Below are positions 24,119 through 32,860 of a DNA stretch of 64,000 nt, piece by piece. The first letter of the stretch is position 1; each line of letters starts with the position of its first letter. The notes under the pieces were generated by a model. It did not search any database and was not told the DNA's origin. It saw only the letters and a program-made list of their open reading frames with translations. Source of the stretch: an uncultured Prevotella sp. Lineage in GTDB: Bacteria; Bacteroidota; Bacteroidia; Bacteroidales; Bacteroidaceae. Location: contig ONAJ01000003.1 of NCBI GenBank assembly GCA_900315775.1, positions 1 to 64,000 of the forward strand, in the 5' to 3' direction. The position numbers and the translations under genes were made by a program.

Positions 24119-26224
24119 ATGAAACAAAAAAACATTTTCAAAAAACTATTAACTTTAGTTCTCCTGCTCGTCGCAAGTACGACTGGAGCGTGGGCGGATG
24201 ATACAGAGGTAACTATCAATTTTGGTAGTACAGAAGGTTATTGGGCAGCTCACAATGATGCTTCTTATACTGATAGCGATTCACGAACATGGACGAGAAC
24301 TTTTTCCGCTGGAGGAAAAAGTTCTTATAGTACGAATTATTCACAGTTTGGTAACGCTTCTAACACTTGTACTGATTTGGAGTTTATAGCAACGGCAGGT
24401 GAAGACATGACACTTACTGCTTTCTCTGTAACAATGTCTGGTGCTAGTGGAGGAAGTAGTCCTACAACAGGAACAATTTATCTTTACAAAAAAAGTGGTG
24501 ATACTGAAACGCAATTAGCAACGGCTTCTGTCAGTGGAACAGATAATGTTATATGTAGTATTACTTCTAATCAGGCTTTTTCTAGTACAGATGAATTGGA
24601 AGTAAAATACATTGGCACAAACAAAGCTATTCGTGTCAGCAAATTAACATATTCATATACAACAGGTGGTGGCAGTTCAGTTACAGCTCCAACATTTAAT
24701 GTTGCTTCTGGTGCGGTAACAGCAGGTACTACAGTATCATTGACACAGGCAACAGCTGACGAAATTCGTTATACCACCGATGGCACAGCACCAACAACAA
24801 CTACAGGAACAGTATATAGTACACCTATCGCAATTACAAAACCTGTAACAATTAAAGCTATTGCTGTTGAGGGTGGTGTTGCAAGTTCTGTGGCAACAGC
24901 GACATATACTATTAGTGTTACAACACCAACAATTACTGGTGGAGCAAATGTAACTATTACTGGTGATGAGGGTTGTACATTCTATTATACTACAGCAGTG
25001 GGAGATAACGTACCCGAAAACCCAAATAATAATAGTACAGAATATACTGCACCATTTACTCCCGCAGATGGAACTAAAATAAAGGCAATAGCATACGACG
25101 CCTATGGCAACAAGAGTGATGTAACTACTGTTTTCACCTTTAAGTATATGCCACTTAATCCTAAGAACATTAACAGCAATTACTATGTTAAGGTAACTGA
25201 TGCAAGCACCCTTGAGAATGGTGATGCTATATTAATTGTTTGTGAAGAACATAATTCTGCGATGAGCACAACACAGAATACAAATAATCGTAGTGATGCT
25301 TCAGTTTCTATTGCTTCTGGGGTTATACAAAGTCCTTCTGCAAGTGTTCAGAAGATTGTACTTGTAAAAAAGACCGAAAAAATAAGCGATGCTGATACAG
25401 ACGTATTCTACTTCTATACTGGTGCAGCAGGTTATCTTTATGCTGCCGCAAGTGGTTCAAATTATTTGAGAACAGCAGTTCTTCCAAGTGAAGACGCAAG
25501 AGCAACAATTGAAATTTCTGGTGGTGATGCCGCAATATTATTCACAGGATCCAATAGCCGTAATGACTTAAGACATAATAACCCAAGTCATATCTTCAGT
25601 TGCTATGCATCTACCGCTACTCAGGACAAAGTTCAAATCTACAAAGAAGTATTAGCCTCTGTGGATGTAACCGATGCTAAATATGCCACATATGTAACAG
25701 CATATGACGTTGACTTCGCAGCATCTACTGGCGTAACAGCTTACAAGGTAACTGGTGCTAACGGTAAGATTGAGCTCGAAGAGGTTGACGCTGCTCCAAA
25801 GGGAACTCCTCTGGTTATCGCTGCTGAAGAAAATACATACGTACTGAATGTTGCTGCAAGCACACCGGCTGCTGTAGCTGGTAATTTACTGAAGGCTGCT
25901 GACGGAACCCAGACTGGCAACGGCGACGGTAACTTCTACGTTCTTGGTAAGGATAGCCATGGTAAGGTAGGCTTCGGTCCTCTGGGTGATGGTGTAACAC
26001 TTGCAGTAGGTAAGGCTTACATCGATGGCACAGAAGTAACAGCTAAGGGCTTCCTCCCATTCGTAATCGGTGACGAGGAGAACGAGACAACTTCTATCAA
26101 CTCAATTGAGAATGGAGAATCGAGAATTGAGAATTATGATTACTTTAACCTCAGTGGTCAGCGCGTAGGCAAGGGCTATAAGGGTATTGTAGTAGTGAAT
26201 GGTAAGAAATTCGTGAGAAAGTAA
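24119..26224 (+). CDS. Large secreted surface protein with chitobiase-like beta domains
   Basis: A signal peptide (residues 1-26, ending GAWA) is followed by a Ser/Thr/Gly-rich beta-sandwich (about 27-185). Two chitobiase/hexosaminidase-C-terminal-like Ig domains come next (about 190-265 with IRYTTDGTAPTTTTGTVYS; about 268-345), then further beta domains. The tail has the NSIENGESRIENYDYF linker and ends FNLSGQRVGKGYKG, then IVVVNGKKFVRK. The tail is shared with the C10 protease and the 1255-residue protein at 59388-63155. No catalytic motif is visible; adhesion or glycan binding is a guess. It is paired with a tiny acidic peptide gene downstream. Confidence 0.82.
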   Translation: MKQKNIFKKLLTLVLLLVASTTGAWADDTEVTINFGSTEGYWAAHNDASYTDSDSRTWTRTFSAGGKSSYSTNYSQFGNASNTCTDLEFIATAGEDMTLTAFSVTMSGASGGSSPTTGTIYLYKKSGDTETQLATASVSGTDNVICSITSNQAFSSTDELEVKYIGTNKAIRVSKLTYSYTTGGGSSVTAPTFNVASGAVTAGTTVSLTQATADEIRYTTDGTAPTTTTGTVYSTPIAITKPVTIKAIAVEGGVASSVATATYTISVTTPTITGGANVTITGDEGCTFYYTTAVGDNVPENPNNNSTEYTAPFTPADGTKIKAIAYDAYGNKSDVTTVFTFKYMPLNPKNINSNYYVKVTDASTLENGDAILIVCEEHNSAMSTTQNTNNRSDASVSIASGVIQSPSASVQKIVLVKKTEKISDADTDVFYFYTGAAGYLYAAASGSNYLRTAVLPSEDARATIEISGGDAAILFTGSNSRNDLRHNNPSHIFSCYASTATQDKVQIYKEVLASVDVTDAKYATYVTAYDVDFAASTGVTAYKVTGANGKIELEEVDAAPKGTPLVIAAEENTYVLNVAASTPAAVAGNLLKAADGTQTGNGDGNFYVLGKDSHGKVGFGPLGDGVTLAVGKAYIDGTEVTAKGFLPFVIGDEENETTSINSIENGESRIENYDYFNLSGQRVGKGYKGIVVVNGKKFVRK

Positions 26225-26334
26225 AAACCCTCCCCAGCCCCATTCCCGAGCAAGGCTCGCCTACCCGTAGCCTTTCCCGAGGGAGGGGTTACAGGGGGCT
26301 TGATAATACTAAATAACTAAGTAAATTAACGATG
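26225..26334 (+). promoter_or_regulatory. G/C-rich hairpin spacer between surface protein and small peptide
   Basis: CCCTCCCC near 26230 and GAGGGAGGGG near 26279 can pair, with an inner self-complementary stretch (CCCGAGCAAGGCTCG). A similar C-rich/G-rich hairpin lies at the matching place after the second surface-protein gene (59349-59380). It may act as a partial terminator or RNA processing site. Confidence 0.55.
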
Positions 26335-26526
26335 ATGAAAAAATATATTAAGCCAAATACTGACGTGCAGGCAATAGAACTGCAGCAGATGATAGCAGAA
26401 AGTCTTCCAAAGAGCAACGAACAGGTTACAAACCCACTGAGTAAGGGTGAGTACATCATGGAAGATGTCGATATCTTCGGAACGAAGAAAGACAAATGGG
26501 CTGTTGAAGAGGAAGAAGAGGAGTAA
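26335..26526 (+). CDS. Small acidic-tailed peptide, KYIKPNTD family
   Basis: The 63-residue product begins MKKYIKPNTDVQAIELQQM and ends WAVEEEEEE. A paralogue at 59133-59315 starts MKRYIKPNTDLHKIELQLM and ends LWDEEEE. Both have a central GEY, and both lie just downstream of a giant surface protein with the same C-terminal tail. I chose the second of two adjacent ATGs because it aligns with the paralogue. There is no signal peptide. The stop is 7 nt before dcp, so it may be co-transcribed with that housekeeping gene. Function unknown; it could be a chaperone-like partner, a regulator or a modified-peptide precursor. Confidence 0.75.
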   Translation: MKKYIKPNTDVQAIELQQMIAESLPKSNEQVTNPLSKGEYIMEDVDIFGTKKDKWAVEEEEEE

Positions 26527-26533
26527 GAAGTAG

Positions 26534-28630
26534 ATGAGAAAGAACCCTTTTTTCGAAAAATATAATACTCCACACGAGGTAGTACCCTTCGACAAAATAA
26601 AGATGAAGGACTACGAGGAAGCGTTCATGGAGGGTATCCGTAGAGAAAAAGAACAGATAGAACGGATAGTGAACAACCCCGCGAAGCCTACATTCGACAA
26701 TACCATCCTCGACGAAGAGGACGACGAAGGATACTACGACCTGCTTGACAGAGTGTCATCGGTGTTCTACAACCTGATGAGCGCAGAGACAAACGACGAA
26801 ATAGACGCGCTGGCGGAGAAAATGCAGCCTATACTGACAAAACACGCCAACGACATACGTCTGGACCCGAGACTCTTTGAACGCGTAAAGGCGGTACACC
26901 TGCACCACAGACGACTGACAGCAGAGGAACAGAAGCTACTGGATGACGAATATGAAGGGTTCGTACGCAGCGGAGCACTACTGGACGAGGCTGGCAAAGA
27001 ACGACTGCGCCAGCTGACAGAAGAGGCTTCAATGCTCTCACTACAATTCTCGCAAAACCTACTGAAAGAAAACAAAGCGTTCAAGCTGCACATCACCGAC
27101 GAGGCACAACTCGACGGACTGCCCGAGACGGCACGCGAAGCAGCAGCTCTGTGCGCTAAAGAGAATGGCAAGGAGGGGTGGATGTTTACCCTCGACTCCC
27201 CCTCCTATGGTCCATTAATGACTTATAGCACTCAGCGAGAACTGAGAAAGAAAATGTACATGGCGCGAAATACGGTATGTACTCACAAAAACAAATCGAA
27301 CAACATTGCTATCTGCCAACGACTGGTGAACCTGAGGCGCGAACTGGCACAACTTCTTGGATACAAGACCTATGCCGACTACGTGCTGAAACACCGTATG
27401 GCAACGAATACACGAAACGTGTATAAACTGCTTAACAGCCTCATCGACGCCTATAAACCAACGGCGCTGAAGGAAAGGGCTGCTATAGAGAAGGAATTTG
27501 AAAAGTGCGAGAAGCGAGATGCGAAGTGCGGGACAATGGAGCCCTGGGACGTTTCGTTCTACTCGCACAAACTGCAACTGAAGAAGTATAACCTGGACGC
27601 AGAGATGCTGCGCCCGTACTTCGAGCTGAAGAAGGTGATAGACGGAGTCTTCGGACTCGCCAACCGCCTCTACGGCATAACATTCAAGGAGAATAAAGAC
27701 ATTCCAGTGTATCACCCCGACGTGAAGGCATACGAGGTGTTCGACAAGGACGGCTCGTACCTGGCGGTATTCTACGCTGACTTCCACCCTCGCGACGGAA
27801 AACAAAGTGGTGCCTGGATGACAGAATATCAAGGACAGTGGATCAAGAGAGGAGAGAGGAGAGAGAAGAGAGGAGAGAAGAACCACAAGTGGGTGCCGGG
27901 TGAGAACGTGAGACCGCACGTTAGTGTGGTGATGAACCTGACGAAACCTACTGCGGAAAAACCGGCGCTGCTGACGCTGGGCGAGGTGGAGACATTCCTC
28001 CACGAGTTCGGACACTCGCTGCACGAGATGTTCTCAAACGTGAGGTTCGAGAGCCAGTCGGGAACAAACGTGTGGTGGGACTTCGTAGAGCTGCCGTCGC
28101 AGTTCATGGAGAACTACGCCATAGAGAAGGAGTTCCTGCGCACCTTCGCCTTCCACTACCAGACGGGAGAGCCTATGCCCGACGAACTGATTGAGAGAAT
28201 AGTAAAGAGTCGTAACTTCAACGTGGCAATGGACTGCCTGCGACAGGTGAGCTTCGGACTCCTGGATATGGCATACTACACACAGAAGGACGAGTTTAAA
28301 GAGGATATAATACCTTTCGAAAAAGAAGCGTGGAAGAAAGCTATCATAAGCAAGCAGCTGCCCGACACGTGTATGACGGTACAGTTCTCGCACATCATGG
28401 CGGGAGGCTATGCCGCCGGATACTACAGCTACAAATGGGCTGAGGTACTCGACGCCGACGCCTTCGCAGTGTTCAAGCGCGAGGGTATCTTCAACCCCAA
28501 GACGGCACAGCGCTTCCGCGACTGCGTACTGTCGAAGGGTAGCACGGACCACCCAATGAAACTGTATAAGAACTTCAGGGGCGGAGAACCTACAATAGAT
28601 GCGTTGCTGAAGAGGAATGGAATAAAATAA
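26534..28630 (+). CDS. dcp: M3 family metallopeptidase (peptidyl-dipeptidase Dcp / oligopeptidase A-like)
   Basis: This is a zinc thimet-type oligopeptidase cleaving short peptides, cytoplasmic here as no signal peptide is seen. The zinc motif is HEFGH (H490-H494) in FLHEFGHSLHEMFSN, with the expected downstream glutamate in the WDFVELPSQFMEN segment and the C-terminal HIMAGGYAAGYYSYKWAEVL. Length is 698 residues. Two unusual in-frame inserts are coded by simple repeats: FEKCEKRDAKCGT (27501-27532) and IKRGERREKRGEKNH (27845-27881). It sits in a tight run with the small peptide upstream, dCMP deaminase (1-nt gap) and ctpA. DcpB-like or OpdA-like specificity cannot be told apart by eye. Confidence 0.92.
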   Translation: MRKNPFFEKYNTPHEVVPFDKIKMKDYEEAFMEGIRREKEQIERIVNNPAKPTFDNTILDEEDDEGYYDLLDRVSSVFYNLMSAETNDEIDALAEKMQPILTKHANDIRLDPRLFERVKAVHLHHRRLTAEEQKLLDDEYEGFVRSGALLDEAGKERLRQLTEEASMLSLQFSQNLLKENKAFKLHITDEAQLDGLPETAREAAALCAKENGKEGWMFTLDSPSYGPLMTYSTQRELRKKMYMARNTVCTHKNKSNNIAICQRLVNLRRELAQLLGYKTYADYVLKHRMATNTRNVYKLLNSLIDAYKPTALKERAAIEKEFEKCEKRDAKCGTMEPWDVSFYSHKLQLKKYNLDAEMLRPYFELKKVIDGVFGLANRLYGITFKENKDIPVYHPDVKAYEVFDKDGSYLAVFYADFHPRDGKQSGAWMTEYQGQWIKRGERREKRGEKNHKWVPGENVRPHVSVVMNLTKPTAEKPALLTLGEVETFLHEFGHSLHEMFSNVRFESQSGTNVWWDFVELPSQFMENYAIEKEFLRTFAFHYQTGEPMPDELIERIVKSRNFNVAMDCLRQVSFGLLDMAYYTQKDEFKEDIIPFEKEAWKKAIISKQLPDTCMTVQFSHIMAGGYAAGYYSYKWAEVLDADAFAVFKREGIFNPKTAQRFRDCVLSKGSTDHPMKLYKNFRGGEPTIDALLKRNGIK

Positions 28631-28631
28631 T

Positions 28632-29051
28632 ATGGACGACAAGCAAATAAGATTAGACAAAAGGTATCTGCGTATGGCGCAGATATGGGCAGAGAACTCC
28701 TACTGTCAGCGCCGACAGGTGGGAGCACTCGTCGTTAAAGACAAGATGATTATCAGCGACGGCTATAACGGTACGCCAAGCGGATTCGAGAACATCTGCG
28801 AGGACGAGAACAACGTAACAAAACCCTACGTGCTGCACGCTGAAGCTAACGCCATAACAAAACTGGCACGCTCGTCGAACAACTCCGACGGCTCCACACT
28901 CTACGTGACAGCATCGCCTTGCATAGAGTGCGCCAAACTCATCATCCAGGCAGGAATAAAACGTGTGGTCTATGGAGAACAATACCGACTGACCGACGGC
29001 ATCGACCTGCTGAAGAGGGCGGGAATAGAAGTAATATTCTTAGAACCATAA
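28632..29051 (+). CDS. dCMP deaminase family protein (ComEB-like)
   Basis: It deaminates deoxycytidylate to dUMP, feeding dTMP synthesis. Zinc-dependent deaminase motifs are present: HAEANAI (H69, E71) and SPCIECAKLI with the two zinc cysteines near 97 and 100. A further dCMP-deaminase-type segment VGALVVKDKMIISDGYNGTP binds substrate. Length is 139 residues. It is sandwiched between dcp (1-nt gap) and ctpA (7-nt gap), an arrangement I recall from other Bacteroidales. Confidence 0.93.
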   Translation: MDDKQIRLDKRYLRMAQIWAENSYCQRRQVGALVVKDKMIISDGYNGTPSGFENICEDENNVTKPYVLHAEANAITKLARSSNNSDGSTLYVTASPCIECAKLIIQAGIKRVVYGEQYRLTDGIDLLKRAGIEVIFLEP

Positions 29052-29058
29052 AAAAGAA

Positions 29059-30690
29059 ATGGAAATAAACAAAAACAGATATCTTCCGCTGCTGATGGCG
29101 CTGAGCACCATAGTAGGTATTATTATAGGTACGTTCTACGCCAACCACTTCTCGGGCAACAGACTGAACATCATAAACAGCGGAAGCAACAGACTGAACA
29201 ACCTGCTCCACATCATTGACGACCAGTATGTGGACACGGTGAACATCGACTCTCTGGTGGATAAGGCAATACCGCAGATTCTTGCCGACCTCGACCCGCA
29301 CTCGGTGTATATCAACGCTAAGGATGCACAGGCTGTGGGCGACGACTTGAAAGGCTCATTCTCGGGAGTGGGCATTGAGTTCGTAATACGCAACGACACC
29401 CTACGAGTACAGGGAGTAATAAAGAACGGACCTGCCGAACGCGCCGGAATACTGGCTGGCGACAAGATAGTAAGCATAGACGACAAATCCTTCGTGGGAA
29501 AAGAGGTCACCAACGAGGAGGCTATGAAACGACTGAAGGGCCAGAAGGACACGAAGGTGAAGATTGGCGTCATAAGATACGGCGAGAAGAAGATGAGAAC
29601 CTTTTCGGTGACACGCGGCGACATCCCTATGCACAGCGTGATGGCGACATATATGCTTGACGACAACACAGGATATATCCGCATAAAGAGCTTCGGCGAG
29701 AATACCTACCCCGAGGTGCTGGTAGCGCTGGCTCAACTGTCGCAGGAGGGATTCAGCCGACTGGTGATAGACCTGCGCGACAACACAGGGGGTTACCTGC
29801 AGTCGGCAGTACAGATAATAAACGAATTCCTGCCGAAAGACAAACTCATAGTATATACTAAAGGTAGGAAGTCACCACGACAGGACTACAGAAGCGACGG
29901 CAAGGGAAGCTACCAGAACATGCCGTTGGTGGTGCTGATAAACGAAGGCTCAGCATCGGCATCGGAAATCTTCGCCGGAGCGATACAGGACAACGACAGA
30001 GGTACCATAATAGGACGACGCTCGTTCGGTAAAGGACTGGTACAACAACAGATAGGATTTACCGACGGCTCGCTGATACGACTCACCGTAGCACGTTACT
30101 ACACCCCGTCGGGACGCTGCATACAGAAACCTTACGTGCCCGGCGAGGACAGCCAGTATCAGGGCGACCTGGCACAACGCTACGAACACGGAGAGTTCTT
30201 CTCGCAGGACAGCATAAAGCACGAAGGACCAGCATACCACACAAGCTTAGGACGACTGGTATATGGCGGCGGCGGAATAACCCCCGACATCTTCGTTCCG
30301 GAAGATACGCTGGCTATGACGTCGTACTACAAACAGGCGGCGATGAGCGGAATAATAGTGCAGTTCGCATTCGCATATACCGACGACAACAGACGCACAC
30401 TGAGCGCCTTCAAGGATATGCCGGAACTGGTGAAGTACCTCGGAAAACAGAACATAGTGGATAAATTCGCAAGCTATGCCGACAAGAACGGACTGCAACG
30501 AAGAAACCTCATGATACAGAAGAGCCACAAACTGCTGGAGAAATACATCGTCAGCCGAGTGGTATATAACATCCTGAACGAACAGGACTGGCTGATGTAC
30601 CTTAACGAAGACGACAAAGTGGTGGAGAAAGCGCTACAGGTGCTGAACAACGGCACGTCGTTCCCTAAAAAAAGCGCACATCAGAAATAA
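29059..30690 (+). CDS. ctpA: S41 family C-terminal processing protease (CtpA)
   Basis: This is a periplasmic serine protease acting on protein C-termini. A membrane anchor or uncleaved signal (about residues 9-28) is followed by a helical segment, a PDZ domain (about 95-185, GVGIEFVIRNDTLRVQGVI and GPAERAGILAGDKI), and the S41 core. The core contains the catalytic serine region NEGSASASEIFAG and the catalytic lysine in GRRSFGKGLVQ. The C-terminal helical part (about 430-540) is usual for Bacteroidetes members. Length is 543 residues. The 3' end overlaps the convergent DUF721 gene by 26 nt. Confidence 0.95.
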   Translation: MEINKNRYLPLLMALSTIVGIIIGTFYANHFSGNRLNIINSGSNRLNNLLHIIDDQYVDTVNIDSLVDKAIPQILADLDPHSVYINAKDAQAVGDDLKGSFSGVGIEFVIRNDTLRVQGVIKNGPAERAGILAGDKIVSIDDKSFVGKEVTNEEAMKRLKGQKDTKVKIGVIRYGEKKMRTFSVTRGDIPMHSVMATYMLDDNTGYIRIKSFGENTYPEVLVALAQLSQEGFSRLVIDLRDNTGGYLQSAVQIINEFLPKDKLIVYTKGRKSPRQDYRSDGKGSYQNMPLVVLINEGSASASEIFAGAIQDNDRGTIIGRRSFGKGLVQQQIGFTDGSLIRLTVARYYTPSGRCIQKPYVPGEDSQYQGDLAQRYEHGEFFSQDSIKHEGPAYHTSLGRLVYGGGGITPDIFVPEDTLAMTSYYKQAAMSGIIVQFAFAYTDDNRRTLSAFKDMPELVKYLGKQNIVDKFASYADKNGLQRRNLMIQKSHKLLEKYIVSRVVYNILNEQDWLMYLNEDDKVVEKALQVLNNGTSFPKKSAHQK

Positions 30691-30952
30691 TCTTCGCACC
30701 AACGGCATCATTCAACTGCTGAGTGATGCTGGTGCGCATCATAGAGAGATTATGACGTAATGCTGGTGAGATAATCTGGACGTAGAACACGTCGTTACGG
30801 ATATACTTCTCACCAGTATATTTTACTGCCTTGGGGAAAAGGACTTCCCACTGGGCAACGAGACGATGCTGGAGCAAAGGGGTCTCGAGACCACTCTGAC
30901 GCAGGAACGCATTGACAACATCATCAACTACTTCTACTTTCTTTCTGTACAT
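30665..30952 (-). CDS. DUF721 (DciA-like) domain protein
   Basis: The 95-residue protein starts MYRKKVEVVDDVVNAFLRQ; the longer upstream frame is less typical. The core LLQHRLVAQWEVLFPKAVKY, then TGEKYIRNDVFYVQIISPAL, RHNLSMMRTSITQQLND, is the DUF721 pattern. In other bacteria DciA-type DUF721 proteins load or assist the replicative helicase. It overlaps the end of recF by 19 nt, and the dnaA/recF link fits a role in DNA metabolism. It converges on ctpA with overlapping stops. Confidence 0.85.
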   Translation of the reverse strand: MYRKKVEVVDDVVNAFLRQSGLETPLLQHRLVAQWEVLFPKAVKYTGEKYIRNDVFYVQIISPALRHNLSMMRTSITQQLNDAVGAKIISDVRFF

Positions 30953-32040
30953 AACACTCCTTTCTCTACATTGAAAAGACAATAGTCGGTAGCAGCGGCG
31001 GCAAGAATCTTGTCGAGGTGCTCACGATTAGTGTCGGTAATGAATATCTGTCCGTAGTCACCGCTGGCAACAAGACGCACTATACGCTCCACACGACTGG
31101 CATCGAGCTTGTCGAAGATGTCGTCGAGCAGCAACAGCGGGGTGGTCTTGGAAATGGTGCGCTTGAGGAAGGTGAACTGAGCCAACTTCAGGGCGATGAC
31201 AAACGACTTGTTCTGTCCCTGACTGCCCTCACGCTTCATAGGATAGCCGTCGATGAGCATCTCTAAGTCGTCGCGCTGGATGCCGTGAAGTGAATAGCCC
31301 ACAGCACGGTCCTTATGACGGTCGCGCTGGATGACGTCGAGCAGAGGACCACGCTGACAGTGAGATATGTAACGCAGCGACACCTGCTCCTTGTCGTCGG
31401 AGATGCTGCTGTATATCTGTTGAAATACGGGTATCAGCTCCTTGATGAAGGCATCACGTTTGGCATATACCTCTTCCCCACTCTGCGCCATCTCTTCTTC
31501 CCATATCTGCATAAGGTCGGGATCGGGCTCGTTGTCCATCTTCAACATAGTGTTTCGCTGCTGAAGGGCTTTGTTGTAACGGTTCAGTGAATCGACATAG
31601 GTGTTGTCGTACTGCGAGATGACGACGTCCATAAGACGGCGACGCTCGTCACCATTTCCCTCAATGAGGTAGGTGTCGCCAGGCGATACAGAGATAAGCG
31701 GGATGAGTCCCAGATGCTGTGACAGTCGCTTGTACTCTTTCTTATTGCGCTTGAAATGCTTCTTCGTGCCCCGCTTCATGCCTGCATAGATATGCTCCTG
31801 GGTGCCGTCCTCACCTTCATAGTCGCCCTCGAGAACAAAGAAGTCGGCATCGTGACACACTACCTGCGAATCGATATTCGTAGAGGCACTACGACAGAAC
31901 GACAGGTAATAGATGGCATCAAGGGCGTTGGTCTTACCCTCGCCGTTATGCCCGATAAAACAATTTATCTTCGGAGAGAAGTCTAACGACGCCTCTCTGA
32001 TATTCTTATAATTGAGTATGGAAAGCCTTTTCAGTATCAT
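30934..32040 (-). CDS. recF: DNA replication/repair ATPase RecF
   Basis: This is the ABC-type ATPase of the RecFOR pathway that loads RecA at gaps. Walker A is GHNGEGKTNALDAI (about residues 33-46). The DTYLIEGNGDERRRLMD segment is typical, the signature-like GSQGQNKSFVIALKL lies near 275, and Walker B is LLLLDDIFDKLD. Length is 368 residues. The TACCTTTG box at 32051-32058 leaves a leader of only a few nucleotides before the ATG. It is overlapped at the 3' end by the DUF721 gene and divergent from the TPR gene. Confidence 0.96.
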   Translation of the reverse strand: MILKRLSILNYKNIREASLDFSPKINCFIGHNGEGKTNALDAIYYLSFCRSASTNIDSQVVCHDADFFVLEGDYEGEDGTQEHIYAGMKRGTKKHFKRNKKEYKRLSQHLGLIPLISVSPGDTYLIEGNGDERRRLMDVVISQYDNTYVDSLNRYNKALQQRNTMLKMDNEPDPDLMQIWEEEMAQSGEEVYAKRDAFIKELIPVFQQIYSSISDDKEQVSLRYISHCQRGPLLDVIQRDRHKDRAVGYSLHGIQRDDLEMLIDGYPMKREGSQGQNKSFVIALKLAQFTFLKRTISKTTPLLLLDDIFDKLDASRVERIVRLVASGDYGQIFITDTNREHLDKILAAAATDYCLFNVEKGVLCTERK

Positions 32041-32050
32041 GAATCACTTG

Positions 32051-32058
32051 CAAAGGTA
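32051..32058 (-). promoter_or_regulatory. -7 box immediately upstream of recF
   Basis: TACCTTTG on the minus strand ends 11 nt before the ATG. With a start site 5-8 nt downstream of the box, the mRNA would be nearly leaderless. Confidence 0.6.
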
Positions 32059-32122
32059 CACCTTTTATTCCTTAAAAAAGAAAAAAAGTGATGATAAATT
32101 TCAGTATGTGAATTTTATTCCG

Positions 32123-32130
32123 TAATTTTG
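32123..32130 (+). promoter_or_regulatory. -7 box upstream of the TPR gene
   Basis: TAATTTTG fits TAnnTTTG and lies 41 nt before the ATG at 32171. Confidence 0.6.
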
Positions 32131-32170
32131 CACCGTTTTAGCTACGAATAATAAATAAGACAATAAAATA

Positions 32171-32854
32171 ATGGCAAACGTAAAAGAACAGAACGTTGAG
32201 ACTCTCAACAACAAAGAGGCCTTCTTCATGAAGTATAAGAAGGCAATTATCATCGCAGTGGTAGCACTCTTCGTAATAGTTATTGGTGCTATCCTTTACA
32301 ACAACTATGTAAAACAGCCACGTGAGGCTGAGGCAAGTACTGCCCTCGCTAAAGGACAGGAATATTTCGCTGCACAGCAGTTCGACAAGGCTCTTAACGG
32401 TGACGGTGCTGGTGCTGCAGGATTCGTAAAGATTGCTGCCGACTATAGCGGCACAGCAGCTGGTAACCTGGCTAACCTCTACGCAGGACTCTGCTACGCT
32501 AACCTCGAGAAGTGGAACGAGGCAGTGAAGTACCTCGAGGAGTACAATGCTTCTGACGACCAGATGGTTAGTCCTGCTGCCGTAGGTGCTCTGGCTGACG
32601 CTTACGCTAATACTAAGCAGCTCGACAAGGCTGTAGAGACTTTCAAGAAGGCTGCCAATATGGCTGACAAGGAGGGTGTTGACGGAAAGAACAACTCACT
32701 CTCTCCTGCCCTGCTCATCAAGGCTGCCGAGATTCTCGAGAGCCAGAACAAGAAGGCTGACGCTTTAGAGATATACAAGGACATCAAGAAGAACTATGTT
32801 AACTCTCCCGTTTCTCAGGAGATTGACAAATACATAGAGCGCGTTTCCGAATAA
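32171..32854 (+). CDS. Membrane-anchored tetratricopeptide protein (YfgM-like)
   Basis: The 227-residue protein has one transmembrane helix (about 23-45, KAIIIAVVALFVIVIGAILY) with a short cytoplasmic head. TPR-like helices in the periplasm follow (about 55-220; AGNLANLYAGLCYANLEKWN and ALADAYANTKQLDKAVETFK are clear repeats). YfgM-type proteins act as periplasmic chaperone helpers near the Sec translocon; the exact role here is unknown. It precedes ribH by 6 nt, probably in one transcript, and is divergent from recF, a neighbourhood seen in other Bacteroidales. Confidence 0.85.
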   Translation: MANVKEQNVETLNNKEAFFMKYKKAIIIAVVALFVIVIGAILYNNYVKQPREAEASTALAKGQEYFAAQQFDKALNGDGAGAAGFVKIAADYSGTAAGNLANLYAGLCYANLEKWNEAVKYLEEYNASDDQMVSPAAVGALADAYANTKQLDKAVETFKKAANMADKEGVDGKNNSLSPALLIKAAEILESQNKKADALEIYKDIKKNYVNSPVSQEIDKYIERVSE

Positions 32855-32860
32855 TACACT

